A stretch of 64,000 nucleotides of DNA. It comes from Linanthus parryae. Its lineage: Eukaryota > Streptophyta > Magnoliopsida > Ericales > Polemoniaceae. The number at the start of each line of letters is the position of its first letter. The stretch's first letter is position 1. Below the pieces are notes generated by a model. The model was not told where the DNA came from, ran no database searches, and saw nothing but the letters and a program-made list of their open reading frames with translations. The DNA is taken from assembly GCA_023055425.1 (NCBI GenBank), contig JALGPY010000008.1, positions 10,860,501 through 10,924,500 on the forward strand, in the 5' to 3' direction. Both the position numbers and the translations under genes were made by a program. Below are positions 42,231-54,171 of this stretch, piece after piece.

Positions 42231-45200
42231 TTATGACACAACATCCACAGGTATTGTAGATTCATAGACTCTTTCACTTGCCTTCTTGGCCTAAACATAG
42301 AAAAAGAGATCTCTCAGAATATGCACCAAGTAAAAATGGAGAGGTTTTGAAAAAATAGAGGGTATATACTATGTACCTCTTGCTCCCAATTTGTGCGTAA
42401 TGTAATAAAGAGTAGTAAAGCGACTTGCACAGTGAGTGCGGTGATAATCCCCAACCAGAGACCCTGAAACATATCAATGAATTTTGAAAATTTCTCGTTC
42501 CTAAACAGAAATATATCATATGTGATTAAGGAGATGTCGCTAAAAGCAAGAACAATGGACTTACTCGTCCTCCAAAACCCAAGAAAAATGCTAGTAACAA
42601 AGCCACGGGAATGCCCACAAGATAATAAGATCCTAAGTTGATAAATGCACCAATCTTCTGAAAACCACATCCTCTAACCGTCCCTGAATCACAAGAAACG
42701 TAATAATTAGTTAATAACAATTTTGTGCATGATTAGGCTTAGAGCGAAATATGGTAGGATGAATGGGTAGAATACCTGAAAGAACACACTGGAGGCCATC
42801 AATGAAATTTGATATGGCGAGTATGGTCATCATAGATGCTACGTATTTGACCACTTCAACGTCGTTGCTGTAGGCAAAGCCCCAGACATTACGTATCAGT
42901 AACATGACTGTTCCTACCATTATGCCCACAGTGACTGCCATGCCTAAGACAACCCAAACTGCCAAACGTGCTGTTTGGGGATGCCCTGCTCCCAGTTCAT
43001 TCGACACTCGTGTGCTGTGGAAAGGTGTCATAGATTAGTTTTAGAAAAATAACTAATGCAGCTTTACATTTTAACTTCAGCAAAATTTATACCCTAAGAA
43101 TTCGAAGGTCCATAGAGTTGGTGCTAATCGGATTTAGCCATCTAACACTGCCAAGATGCAGATTTTGAATTCTGGATTGGATTTTACGAGTCTAAATATG
43201 ACTTAACCAGTTTGAATGTTCACCTCTTAACATTATTTGTGTGCTTAACTTTAACCAAAGGTTTGTTCTAAGAGACTTGCAGGTTTAGATTTGAACCCAA
43301 ATGAGCTCTTCAACTTCTGAATCTCAATCATACTGATGTGGAATCCAAATATAAATTAGAAAAAAATAAAATAATTATGTCTGTAGAAATAAGCTAACTG
43401 GTATGATACAATGAGGACTAAAATTTACGCCTACTCAAAAAAAATAACCTTCCATAACACAAAGGGCACTCTACAAAGCTCGATCAAGTACATATGACTC
43501 ACCTGACGGCATTGCTTAGCCCAAAGGGGATCATCCAAACTGTTGCGGCTGTATTAAGGCTGAGAAGGCTCCATGTTACATATGGTTAATTATGCATAAA
43601 ATCAACAACAGATTGATTAAGGAGATTTCTAGCAAAAAAAAAAAAAAAATCCTACTATATACTTCTTACCAGATAGATAGTACCGAGGTTTCCAACTGAG
43701 GATTAGGAAGAAGACCAGAAAGGAGAACCATCATTTCAAATGACCACATCTCTAAGCTGCAAAGAAATGCACGTTAACATCACACGAAATTCAAATTAAG
43801 AAGAATCGGAGCTGAGAAGCAAAAGCTTACCAAGTCATGACAGCCGAAGGGATAGCAAGTTTCAAGAAAGTCCAAATATTTTTGAAGGCCTCCTTGGAAA
43901 ATCCAGTCCAACTTTTTGAGCAAGAAGGCGAGAACTTCACATAAAGTGCTAACAATACGAAGTTCAACCAATGAGAGATTGAAATCGACAGAGCAGCTCC
44001 TTTAGAACCAAGACCAGATTTAAACACGAGAATCCAACACACTACAAGGTCGAGTAACGTTGTAATGCCAGAGGTAATCATCATTGGGAAGACAATGTTT
44101 TGAGTCTGCAAGAACTTGACGAGGCATTGAACAAGGCCGTATCCAAAGATGCTTGGAACCATGTAACGCGCGAAAAGTTGAGCTTCTTGTGATATCTCAG
44201 GATCTTGGCCAAGGGTAACGAGAATAAGGCCTGTGTTTGCCCAGATTACCGCAAGAGGTATGCTTACAATTGTTAGAACGAACATAGCTCTCTGCATTTG
44301 TATTCCAAGCAAATGGTATTGCTTTGCTCCATAAGACTGACCACATAAGGTATCCAAAGCGCTAGCCATTCCCAACTGGCCAAATGCAAGAAAAATGTCA
44401 CAGTATTTTAGTATATCCAATCCCTTAGAAGATTATCAAGAAAAAGAAAAAAAAAATGATGACAAATTGAGGTTTACTCAATTTGTCATTTTACTCAATA
44501 CTAATGGAATTACCCAAACCTAATTTAAGAGCATTTTCACAGGTGCTCGAGTGCCTAGGCAGTATCTCACGGAAACACCAAAATTCTCCTGAAAAACTAT
44601 TCACCGTTCCACTAAGACCCGGGTGCCTAGGCCCAAAGTGCCCCAACTAGGCACTCCACCGCCCTATACATTGCCCCAAGACAATTCAAAGTGCCCCTCT
44701 CGCACCTGTGTCCAGTGGCGGAGCTATCAAGGGGCAAGGGCTGGCAACTGTCACCCCTTGTTTTTATTAAATTACACTTTTACCCCTATTATTATGATTT
44801 TTTGACCAAAATTACCTTTCAACAAATACGGAAATGCTCAGGCTGAGTTCACACTTTTCACTAGTACTTCTAGTACTTCTAAATTAATACATTAGTCCTT
44901 CTCAAAAAAAAAATTAATACATTAGTTTTTATTCGTCTGTTTCCATTTTATGGTTCCGTTACCAGTTACTGAGGGGTGAGTCCCTCATTTAAGATAGTTT
45001 TTAGAATAATTTTCCTCCTATATCATGCAAAGAGTCTATAACACCCTCGGGTAACCCCCACATTTTGCATCATATCCCTAAAAACTATCATTACAGATAT
45101 ACCCTAGCAGAGGCGGAGCCATGTAGAGGCACAGGGAAGCAAATGCACCCCTAAAATTTTTATTAAATACACTATGCCCCAAAAATCATGTTACATTTTT

Positions 45201-45918
45201 AATTAAAGCCGTCAGTAAATAGCATTTGTGCACCCCTAAAATATTTTGTCTGTGGCCCCTACCAGTTTTTGTGACAGTGTGCCGCCCCGGTCACTGTACC
45301 CTAGCTCCAAACTAATGACTCCACAAATGGGGGTGTGATTTTCCTGGTACACTGAAGTAGTGAAAGTGTCATTTTCGAAACTGGAAGGAGTGAAAATGTC
45401 CTTGAGTCAAACTAAAGGGGGTGAAATTGTCTTTTAGCCACATAAGATACGTCAATAGTTTCTTATCCAGCAACCCTGGTGCCCCCCCGAGCCCCTCTAC
45501 CCTTTAGCCTCAATAGATGTGGGCATGCTCTAAGGAAGAATCATATCAGGCATCTCACTCCATATACACATCATAATGGAGAAAACTCACCCTAATTATG
45601 CATAAATCGAAGGGCATGATTAGAAGAATATTCGAGAGAGACGACACTCACCAGCATGCTGAATCCGGTAACAGAAGCGAAGGAAATGGCCATGGAAGCG
45701 CCGGAGAGAGCCAACTTGCCCAAATGGCCAACAAACATCATGGAGATGAGCTGCAGGCAGTACTGGAGAAAACTGACGCAGATGAGTGGGCCAGCTAGCC
45801 ATAGCTGCTTCTTCACTTCTACTATCAACTCCTCCCTCCCAAATCCCCTCCTCTCGCTGGCGACGCCGTTTAGCAGCGGTGATTTCAGACCTTGCTCTTC
45901 TCCTCCTGTTCTGTCCAT
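42231..45918 (-). CDS. MATE efflux transporter (DETOXIFICATION-like), copy B
   Basis: Eight exons (45918-45652, 44375-43831, 43756-43670, 43559-43503, 43014-42776, 42683-42565, 42463-42377, 42290-42231) join in frame to 486 aa. Exon sizes equal copy A except exon 1, which has two more codons in the N-terminal tail. The same MATE signatures are present, and every intron is GT-AG. Differences from copy A include substitutions in membrane helices, for example LLDLVVCW against LIHLLVCW, and VGIMVGTV against VGIWVGTV, and a Tyr for Ser in VVKYVASMM. No stop or frameshift separates the pair, so both look functional, and substrate or expression may have diverged. Confidence 0.93.
44529..45530. mobile_element. 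Tourist-like MITE in MATE B intron 1
   Basis: GAGCATTTTC ... GGGCATGCTC with TAA flanks (44526-44528 and 45531-45533). It contains a hAT-like start near 44714 (CAGTGGCGGAGC) whose end was not found, and a complete small hAT at 45108. Confidence 0.5.
45108..45296. mobile_element. Short hAT-like MITE in MATE B intron 1
   Basis: CAGAGGCGGAGCC ... GGTCACTG is bounded by a perfect 8-bp duplication TACCCTAG (45100-45107 and 45297-45304). It is 189 bp and has no coding capacity. Confidence 0.75.
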
Positions 45919-46183
45919 GTTTTTTTCTCGGCCCTCAAATCACACCAGAAGAGAGAAAACAGAGCATGTGATGGAGATCGGATGTTTAGGAGTGTATGTT
46001 TGGCGCCTAGTTAAGAAAAGAGATAAAAAGCAGCATCGTCATCACTCATCGTTTTTAATTGGTTTCTTTAACAAAAATGTTTCTATGTCGTTTGCAGTCG
46101 TTATTGACCTGGATTGTTTTTTTCGTTTTTAATTGGTTTCTTTACAAAAAATGTTTCTATCTCGTGAAGTCGTTATTGACCTA

Positions 46184-46295
46184 ATTTTTTTTTAAGAATT
46201 ACATCACCTAATTTTTTTTAAGAATTACATCATGTAGCCGGGTTCGAACTCGAGACTTTATGCATGAATTTCAAACGCTGAGCTAGCACTTATAT
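46184..46295 (-). mobile_element. tRNA-derived SINE-like sequence, minus strand, unit B
   Basis: On the minus strand the A-box-like TAGCTCAGCG and B box GAGTTCGAACCC are well kept, with an A-run following. A partial repeat of AATTACATCA precedes it on the plus strand. Partner of 14310-14400. Confidence 0.55.
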
Positions 46296-46990
46296 GCGTT
46301 ATTAAAATGGTTTAGATTATTGTTGTTTTATTTTTTTATTTTTTGAGAGACGTGTAACTGATTATTGAAGATGCCGTTAATATACCTGCAAACTGACACA
46401 TACGGTATGAATTTCCTAAGAAATATGTGTACATAAATGATATACATGTGATGACTTGTGTTTATCGGTTAAAAATAATGTATTAATGAGTTCAACTCAA
46501 GTTATTTCTGTACCGTTCATTAGATCACTGAAGGAGTGCCAATGCAGCACGCAAACTATTTATTGGGCATTCTAAGGATGGAAGATATTTTAAGTTGACA
46601 CTTGATTAAGATGAGAGACCAGAAATATATGTTTTCCTATCTCAACAATATAAAAAGTTTCAAATACAAACAATTACTACTGCAACTCGAGTTGGCTCGA
46701 GCACATATATCGAGGTTGCCCAAGCTCATTCAAGGTCGAGTTAGGAGTATCGTCAGGCTGTCCAAGCCCAAATTCATACAAATCAATTTGGGCTCGGACG
46801 GAATTCGGAGTAGAGCATGAACTTAATAGATTTCTTTAGTTATCACGTTCATTGAAATTATTAATAACTTAATATAAAAAAGATACTAAAAGCTGTAATA
46901 TCAAAGTTTGTTATTTAATGTAAAAAATAATGAAAGTGCCAAATTGTTTTTCAAATTATAAGGAATAATAAACATTGAGGAAAGCAGTTA

Positions 46991-47092
46991 GGGTGGTAGC
47001 TTAAGTGGTAGAGCGTTGAATGCCCCTGCATGAGGTACCGTGTTCAAACCCGGTTAACGATAAAAACAATTTCTCAAAAAAAAAAAAAAAAA
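46991..47092 (+). mobile_element. tRNA-derived SINE-like sequence, unit B
   Basis: A box TAGCTTAAGTGG (46997-47008), B box GTTCAAACCC (47042-47051) and an A-run of about 18 bases after TTTCTC. Partner of 15111-15203. Confidence 0.6.
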
Positions 47093-47847
47093 CACTGAGA
47101 GAAAGCATAAAAAAAAACTCAATTTACTCCATAGAATTTTCATTCTGGAGTCAATTAATTTAGTCAAAACCAAGTATACACTATCATTTTATCTCCCACC
47201 CACCCTCTCCCCTCCCAATCCCTGCACGATCTTTTCTCCCTCTCCCAAACTACTCATCATCTACAATCCATTCTCTTCTCTTTTCAATAAAATTTATTTA
47301 AAAATTTATTTAATGATTTAGAAAGAAATTATTAATAATAAAAATAAATATAGTACAAATAATACATTGCTCAGAAAGTGGAATCATGTGACAGCTTAGA
47401 AAACAAACGGATGGCTAGTTGACCACGTCTATATGGTACCATAACAATATCAGCATCTTCACACCAGGAAAAGTGACAAATGAAAAACATCTCACTATGG
47501 TTTTTGTCCCTAGTGAAATTATTGATTTTTTATCATTATGCTAACTTATTGGGGCATCCAAGTCAAATTTGTGTTGTTTTAAAGAAAACTGCATGCAGAT
47601 CTTAAACAAGTGCTGAATTATCACTGGCCTTTCCACTTCGATATTAAAAAATATGTATAAAAAATGTAATTGATTCTTACACGAGTGATTATTGATGGTT
47701 ACACTGGTTTTCCGTGGTCATGATTATATTGTCCTCGTTTATTAATTAACAACATTTTCTTAATTTAATTTGTAAAAAATATTTTAGGCAAACATATATT
47801 TTAAACGCGTTCATACTTTTTCAGTAGACCGGCTTTTATCACATTAA

Positions 47848-48190
47848 GGCCCTGCTTTTTTTGCCTAAATTTAGACGAATTTTTATATTTTTTTTAGAAA
47901 AAGATAAAAAGGTTGTTTACCTTGTGCCTAATAAGTTTCCTAAAAAATTTTAGTTGTCTTTTTAGTTGAAAAGGTTGTTTACTTAACTTCTATTTTATCT
48001 CCTAAAAAGTAATTTTAAGGAGTAAAAAGGTAATAAAGTTGAAGTTAGAAAATAATAACTTTTTTTTAGTCTTATAAAAAGGTAAGAAAGTTATCAAATA
48101 TAAATTTTAACGAAAATGACCTGATTATAACTTTTTTATGACTTAAAAAAGATAAAAAGTTGCCTAAATTTAGGTAAAGAAAGCGGGGCC
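47848..48190. mobile_element. Tourist-like MITE
   Basis: GGCCCTGCTTTTTTTGCCTA ... GCGGGGCC has inverted ends of about 30 bases (both carry GCCTAAATTTAG) and TAA on both sides (47845-47847 and 48191-48193). 343 bp, AT-rich, no coding capacity. Confidence 0.85.
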
Positions 48191-49705
48191 TAAGAACTCA
48201 ATTTTGTTCATATTTGTAGGCTAGTTTTAATGATTTGACACCTTCCCACACTTTAGCACAAACTAAACTGTGTTCACAAACTGTTGTGTGTTATGGGTTT
48301 TATCTCTTTTCTTCTATCTATGTTTTTCTTAAACTCAAATAAGATTCACATTGCCATACTTAAGCCTCTCAGACATTCATATGATTTCATTTTTATGCAA
48401 GCGGATGTATCAATATGAATGTGCTTAATGATCAGATTGGAAGAAATACGAAATAGTGCAAGACGTACTAGATCAGTACAACAACATTAGGTTCGAGAGG
48501 TTATGTAATGAGTAAAAGCAACGATCTAACTCGAGAAAAATGCATCTTTGAACATGTAACCAACAAATCAAGACATGTCTCTAGAGAAAAAAATAATAAT
48601 AAGAAACCAGTGAAACAAAAACAAACACAAACTTTAATTAAGGATTATAACCAATATTGAAGAGTTGAACATTTGTTGGAGAGAGAAAGAGGAGTGCAGT
48701 GATTGGAGAAATCAGATACGTAATTCTAATTTAAAAAGTTATAGGGCATACAACCACTTAAAATCATGTTGACATAAGAAATTTAGTTGTTGTTACAACA
48801 AGCATCACATTGTGCAAATTTGGTGTCAACTTTCGAAGTCACATGCCGATATTTACCACAGAATCACAAAAAGAAAGATATATCTATGAGAAAAGCAGTT
48901 AGAAAAAAATGCGGGGAAATATTTCTGGCAAAAAGAAATTCTTCAACTTTAACTAAATGCAGGAAGATATCAAAATCACAAACTTTCTAAAAAATATGAA
49001 CACAGTTGAGTGTAGGTGATAAAAGCTGGTCAATGGGAGAAAAAGTAGGAGTATATTCAGAATAACACTTGCCTAAAATAAATTGATCACAAGTTAAATA
49101 AAGAAAATATTGCTAACGGATAAATGATAAAGTAATGACAATGAAAATTCGTTATAACCATCAATAATCACCGTGTGTAAGAATTAAATCCCATAAAAAA
49201 TAATATAAAACATTTATGCTGCATGTGATGTAACAAGCCATTGTTGGGTTCGTACAAGCTTCTTCTACTAATTTTGAAGTGTAGACACTTCGAATCGGAC
49301 AACTTAATTAACCTTGGTCCGAGTTTTATATCACTTGGACTTCGGCAAGTAGTTACAGACGTGTTGTATATTGATAGGTGCATCCAGTTAGTATTATGAT
49401 TTAACGGTAATGGAATACCGAACCATTAGTTCCCAAAAGAAATGTTAAGGAAACTCTCCTTATACACTCTCTTTGGACACTCTCCACTAAAATATGTCAT
49501 GTGGTCCTAATTTTTCTCAACTACATAACAACTCCCTAATTAATAGGAGAGAAATTAATATTATGATTCCCACGATTCACTTATTTCTATTCCCATATTT
49601 AGAGGATAGTAGTTATTAATTTTTCGTTTGACCAAAAATTATATGGTGCGTAGGTATTCTTTTCTCTTTTTTTTTGTTTATTTTTATTCAATACAATTCT
49701 CTAAA

Positions 49706-49815
49706 AATTTAGCGGGAAGATAACAACAAAAAGGAGGGAAGACCATGTAAAAGAGAAGACCATGAAATTTGGCGGGAAGATAACAACAAAAAGGAGGAAA
49801 GACCATGAAATTTAT
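49706..49815 (+). repeat. Tandem pair of 60 bp
   Basis: A GCGGGAAGATAACAACAAAA unit followed by GACCATG occurs at 49711 and again 60 bases later. Confidence 0.8.
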
Positions 49816-49833
49816 TTGTTTCACCCGTATCTA

Positions 49834-49976
49834 GGTCACTTTGAATCCGGTAATTTGGATGACAAAATTATGTAATTTTTTGATAAATTTTCCACTTTAT
49901 TTACACTACGACACAATGAAAATATTATCGAAAAATTGTATTATTTTGTTATCCAAATTACCGGATTAAAGTGACC
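49834..49976. mobile_element. Foldback MITE
   Basis: GGTCACTTTGAATCCGG ... CCGGATTAAAGTGACC has inverted arms of about 50 bases around a short centre, 143 bp in all. It could form a single long hairpin. A related half occurs near 62750. Confidence 0.75.
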
Positions 49977-50279
49977 AATTGAATAGTGATTAAAGTCAAA
50001 AAAGGAAGAAAAAAAAAAAGAAACAATGTGATATACCATTAATATCATTCGATTTCTTGACTGGGCCAAATATATTGTAGGTCCAGAGCATTGTGATCAT
50101 TGTCGATGCCAATTTATCTGAAGACTGGATTGAAAATTTGAGATCACAGCATTCTTTTGTACTCTCCCAATATCATGTTGTTATATGGTGGTAGTAGCAG
50201 TGCAAGGTTAACAGCTTTGCTATTCTTGTGGTTTGGAGTTCTTGTACTTTGGTGTCTTTCCTTTAATCTTAATTGCTGA

Positions 50280-50560
50280 TACGGATCAACCGTATCGTAC
50301 GGGTCACTCCTATTACTATCATTAATTAGTATCGTTTGTATATTTAATTAATTATTGTTAGTAGTTATTTTATTTATTTCTATTTTATTAATTTAATTAG
50401 TTGTTTATTTAATCAATTAGTAAATCGGACCAAGCCTGTTATGTCAAAATGCCTAGTTAGAGTTAATGTTTTCCTATTTAAAGCATTGTAATCATTCAGT
50501 TGCGTGTTTCATGTTTGTGTGTGTGCCCGAACGATACTTTTTAGTATCATTTGCACTCGC
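50280..50560 (+). other. Possible LTR fragment
   Basis: Begins near TGATACGGATCAACCG and contains CCTATTTAAAGC; the layout recalls 12690-12910. No target duplication or internal region was found. Confidence 0.25.
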
Positions 50561-50964
50561 CAAAACGTGATTGAGGTCAAACTTCTCGTAACAAAATATA
50601 GATTATTTCAAAAAACAAAATATAATGTAGATAAAATCGACCTCAACAATATATATAGAGAGAGATAACCACTCAAATGTCTAGGTTTAGTTTTGTTGTT
50701 TGTCAATTTCATATAACTATACAATTTTCGAAAAATTACAGCTTCATATTTTTATAATTTTTATTTTCGAAAGTAAGGGTTTGGTGGTTGTCCTATGGAA
50801 TTGATCAGGGCATGTCCTTGGGCCTTAAGAGTGTAAAATTGTGGGCTCTCTCACATAATTTTTTGACCCAATCTGTTTAAGTGACCGATGGCGATACATC
50901 TCTTTCTTAGTGAGTACACTTATTTTTTTTGTTTTTGTTTTTGTTTATGTTATGTTATGTTTTG

Positions 50965-50966
<2 letters not shown>

Positions 50967-51003
<37 letters not shown>

Positions 51004-52087
51004 AGGAGAAAACATTTCCATGGACTAAAAGGTAGAAACGGTTACATCAGATGATAGAGCTGATTTGATCCACGCAGGAATTCTATCTATCAATTTCGCA
51101 GAAATATCTCTACCTTTAGCCCTACAAGCTAGCATATGAGCCACCTTAGGAATCCACCACACTTGAGCCTCTTGAGCACATCAGCAGTACGTGATAGGTC
51201 TGAGATAACCTGATTTCTCATAATTCTTTTGAGATCTTCGAGTAAAATTTTCGCATCACCTTCTATCATCACGAATAGAATGCCCAAAGATTTTGTCAAG
51301 TTAAGTCCTACCAGAATTGCTGTTGCTTCAACTTCTCGCACCGTATCTGCGTGTGGAATAGCTACTGATATCGCACCAATGCTTGAGCCTGTCCAATCTG
51401 TTAGCACAGCGCCTTCCCCCCTGATTCGACTTGAAATCCAGTGCACCATCGCAAGAAATCGTGACGAACTGATTCCCCAAGTTACTCTCTGCCTCGACCC
51501 ATTGGTTCGCCATTGAAGGAGTAGAGCAATGCTCTTCTTCCAAATTTTGAAGCTCCATAACCCTCCGGTGAATATCTGAAATTATATGGTCATGATTAAT
51601 GGCCCAACCTTTGAAGATCTGTGCGTTCCTTGCATTCCACACCTCCCAGAAAAGCAAGCATGTGATGACCCTGTCCTTCTTCGAGGCTTTGCCGAGGAGA
51701 TTGGCCAGCCAGTCCTTGAAGCCCAGCTGTATTCGCAGTTTCTCCACGTCAAAGTTCAAATCGGACCATAAATTCTTCAATCGGGAACACTGTGAGAAAA
51801 TGTGGTGCTCCGTTTCACCGTAGCTTTGACAGAAAGTACAAAGGTTATCTACTCGAATTCCTCGCCGGTATAGATTAGCAGCCGTCGGTAGTGACTCATG
51901 AAAACATCTCCACATGAAGTGGAGGATTTCTTTAGGGACTTTGATCTTCCAAAGCATATCAAAGAAGCTGCACCACCGTTCATCAGGAGAAACTGTAGCA
52001 TCATTATCAACAATTTTCACTGCTAACTCATAACCAAATTTTACAGTGTAGATACCTCTCTCATCATAGTGCCACACAATAACACAG
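50967..52087 (-). mobile_element. 5'-truncated LINE
   Basis: A plus-strand T-run of 36 bases (50967-51002) is the poly(A) tail of a minus-strand LINE. Reading from 52077: a zf-RVT region (WKIKVPKEILHFMWRCFHES, then CTFCQSYGETEHHIF), a linker, then a non-LTR-type RNase H with SCDGALDF, EVEATAILVGL and EGDAKILLEDL. A frame change near 51415, in a C-run, separates the first RNase H Asp from the rest. The reverse transcriptase and ORF1 are missing. No clear target duplication was found. Confidence 0.88.
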
Positions 52088-53200
52088 TGTAGATACTTCC
52101 GTTTAGTAAGTATATATAGGAGAAGAACCCAATAACAAAGATATAATAATCAGATGATATAACATGTCTATAGTCTTTCAAAGCGAATATTTTTCGTAAG
52201 GAAATGGGCTCTTTTTATTCAAATACTCATGGTATTACATAATTTTACAATTCACTACAATAAGTATGAATCATACTAAAATGAGTAATTAAATTTTATT
52301 TTTTCTCGTTTGATGTTTATTGTCCGTTGCAATTATTGTTTTTTCAATTATATCAATTATTGGAGTAGTCGCCAGAAAATATGAACTTATTTGCCGCTTC
52401 AGCCAGGAGGCTATACATATTTTGTTGCAAACATTACAGATTGAGCATTTCAATTTGCAAGGCTAGACTAGCTAAATCCAATTGTAGGCCCTCTCTTTTG
52501 TATAAGGTGCAATTTTCGCGCTATATTGGAAGAGGAAATTACCTTTAATGTACCGTAAAAGAAGTAAACACATAATGAAGCAACACATTTAGTAGAAAGT
52601 TACTTTCATTATAGTTATTCTGATCAATGAAACAACTACAACATATTCTGATCAAACAATAAAAAAGAAAAGGATATGCACCATTTTTCGCAGGCGAAGT
52701 GATTGCATTGAGCTCGTCCGCCTCCAAGTGGTTGCCTAGAGGAGGGGAGTCTCGTGAGGGTTTCAAGAAAATGATACCCCCAAACATCGATCAAGGAGCA
52801 TGAGTACAACTGATACTGAAGGGGAAAATAAAAGAAAATGAAAAAGGATAGACACCATTTTTGCAGGCGAAGCGGTTGCAACTTGCAACTAGCTCGTCAG
52901 CCTCTAAGTGGTTGCCTAGAGGAGTGGAGTGTCGTGAGGGTTTCCTGAAAAATGATACCCACAAACATCAGGGTATTATTATTATTATTATTCAAAAGTG
53001 CTATTATGCTATCATGCACCCCCAAAAGGCTTCGTATGTGCCCCCTACTAGTTGAGCCACTCCTCCGCCGGCGGCATCTTGACTCCGCCACGGATCATGT
53101 GCCTAACGAATTCGGTCGCTTGTTTGTAATTAATCGCTTGTTTGTAATTGCGCGACCAAAGCTCCAGTACTTCGAACCAACTTCTGTGGGTAGTGTCACC
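52088..53200. other. Intergenic stretch with a tandem duplication
   Basis: No gene is seen. Contains the direct repeat at 52673-52975 and a TTA microsatellite near 52976-52992. A GTCGCTTGTTTGTAATT-like unit occurs twice near 53113-53149. Confidence 0.5.
52673..52975 (+). repeat. Imperfect direct repeat of about 130 bp
   Basis: Both halves read ACCATTTTT-GCAGGCGAAG ... GTGGTTGCCTAGAGGAG ... GTCTCGTGAGGGTTTC, or close variants, starting near 52680 and 52853, with about 45 bases between them. Confidence 0.8.
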
Positions 53201-53454
53201 ATGGACTCGCGATCGAAGAGGTTGAACTCGGTTCCATCGAAGGCTGAGGATCCTGCTACGTACAGAGGGCGGTCCCCATCATTGTTGGGATTGGGGAGCG
53301 ATACGGCACCCATTTCTTTTTTCCTTTCTTTTTTCTCTCTCACACAAACTATGTATTTAGTAGTAGGAGTAGTAGTGTTTCTCTTGCTCTGGTCTTTGCA
53401 GTGCCATAACTTGAAGCTAATTTATAGGAAGAATAAGCCCACCCCCACATCCCG
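53201..53454 (+). CDS. Candidate orphan first exon, membrane protein
   Basis: An ATG in strong context (CACCATGG) opens MDSRSKRLNSVPSK. The frame includes a hydrophobic segment (YLVVGVVVFLLLW) and then KLIYRKNKPTPTSR just before GTACGT at 53455, a good splice donor. No following exon is seen before the hAT MITE at 53768. It may be the remaining start of a gene cut by transposons. The family is not recognised. Confidence 0.3.
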
Positions 53455-53767
53455 GTACGTATTCTTTTTCTTCTTCTTATTTTTTCTTAAATTATTAATG
53501 TAATATTATATAAAATATACTTATTCTTATTGTAATGTATAAGAAAAAAGTATACATATTCGACATCCCACTAGATAGATATATACATCACAACATATGT
53601 TCTCAACTTATCAAAGATATCGCATGCGAATCGAGCTTAGTAAAAAGTTATTATGCCGAATTTTTAAATATTCTGTAAGTTAGCTAGTATTCTTCCTTGT
53701 CAGTTTCTTGAGCACTTGCGATATTTTACTTGAGCATCTCCAACCCCGAGGGACCCTTGCCCTTACG

Positions 53768-54078
53768 CAGGGCCGGCCCTTCCACTAGCCAATTTAGGCG
53801 GTCGCCTAGGGCCCCGAGGACGGGAAGGGCCCCCTTATTTTGGTACATATCTATTAGTACCCATTTTTGATAGTAAAGAAAAAAAAAGTGTAGTGAAACG
53901 TTTAGATGGTTGAGTAAAATGTGTTTATATATGTTGTTTTCTTATTACCTTATCAGTTGAATTATATTTTTTAACTATTCATTTAACTTAACTTTTCTCG
54001 CCGGAATTACACATTAGTATAGTAGGGCCTCAGTTCAAAATTTTGCCTAGGGCCCCAAAAAGTGTAGGGCCGGCCTTG
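53768..54078. mobile_element. hAT-type MITE
   Basis: Ends CAGGGCCGGCC and GGCCGGCCTTG are inverted. Flanks CCCTTACG (53760-53767) and CGCTTACG (54079-54086) match at seven of eight bases, as expected for hAT. 311 bp, with GCCTAGGGCCCC near both ends. Confidence 0.88.
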
Positions 54079-54171
54079 CGCTTACGCAGCCACCTAAGTA
54101 CATATTCTCTCAACTCAGATAGAACACGCGAGTATAGCTCAAAGTTTGTGCCGAAATTATTTCGATGCTAG

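Larger units (their letters stand above)
17932..47420. repeat. Tandem segmental duplication, unit B
   Basis: This is the second copy of the segment starting at base 1. It contains the same flank, Copia element (TSD GGCTT), MATE gene and SINE-like sequences as unit A. It is longer because a 15,983-bp Ty3 element interrupts its Copia. Similarity to unit A ends at 47420, where sequence following the shared TAGTT diverges. The true left edge may lie slightly before 17932, because unit A is cut there by the window. Confidence 0.93.
45919..47420. other. Upstream region of MATE B with SINE-like sequences
   Basis: Matches 14075-15505. It contains the presumed MATE B promoter and two tRNA-derived SINE-like sequences; no other gene is seen. 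It ends at the right border of the segmental duplication. Confidence 0.6.
47501..50935. repeat. Older duplication, left member (discontinuous)
   Basis: Blocks at about 47501-47640, 49216-49430 and 50765-50935 recur in the same order and orientation at 62255-62400, 62420-62632 and 62805-62985. Between the blocks this member is expanded by insertions. Confidence 0.8.
47421..50966. other. Repeat-rich intergenic stretch
   Basis: No gene is supported. It holds a Tourist-like MITE, a 60-bp tandem pair, a foldback element, and blocks that recur at 62255-62985. A 67-codon frame near 48787 is not credible. Confidence 0.6.
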
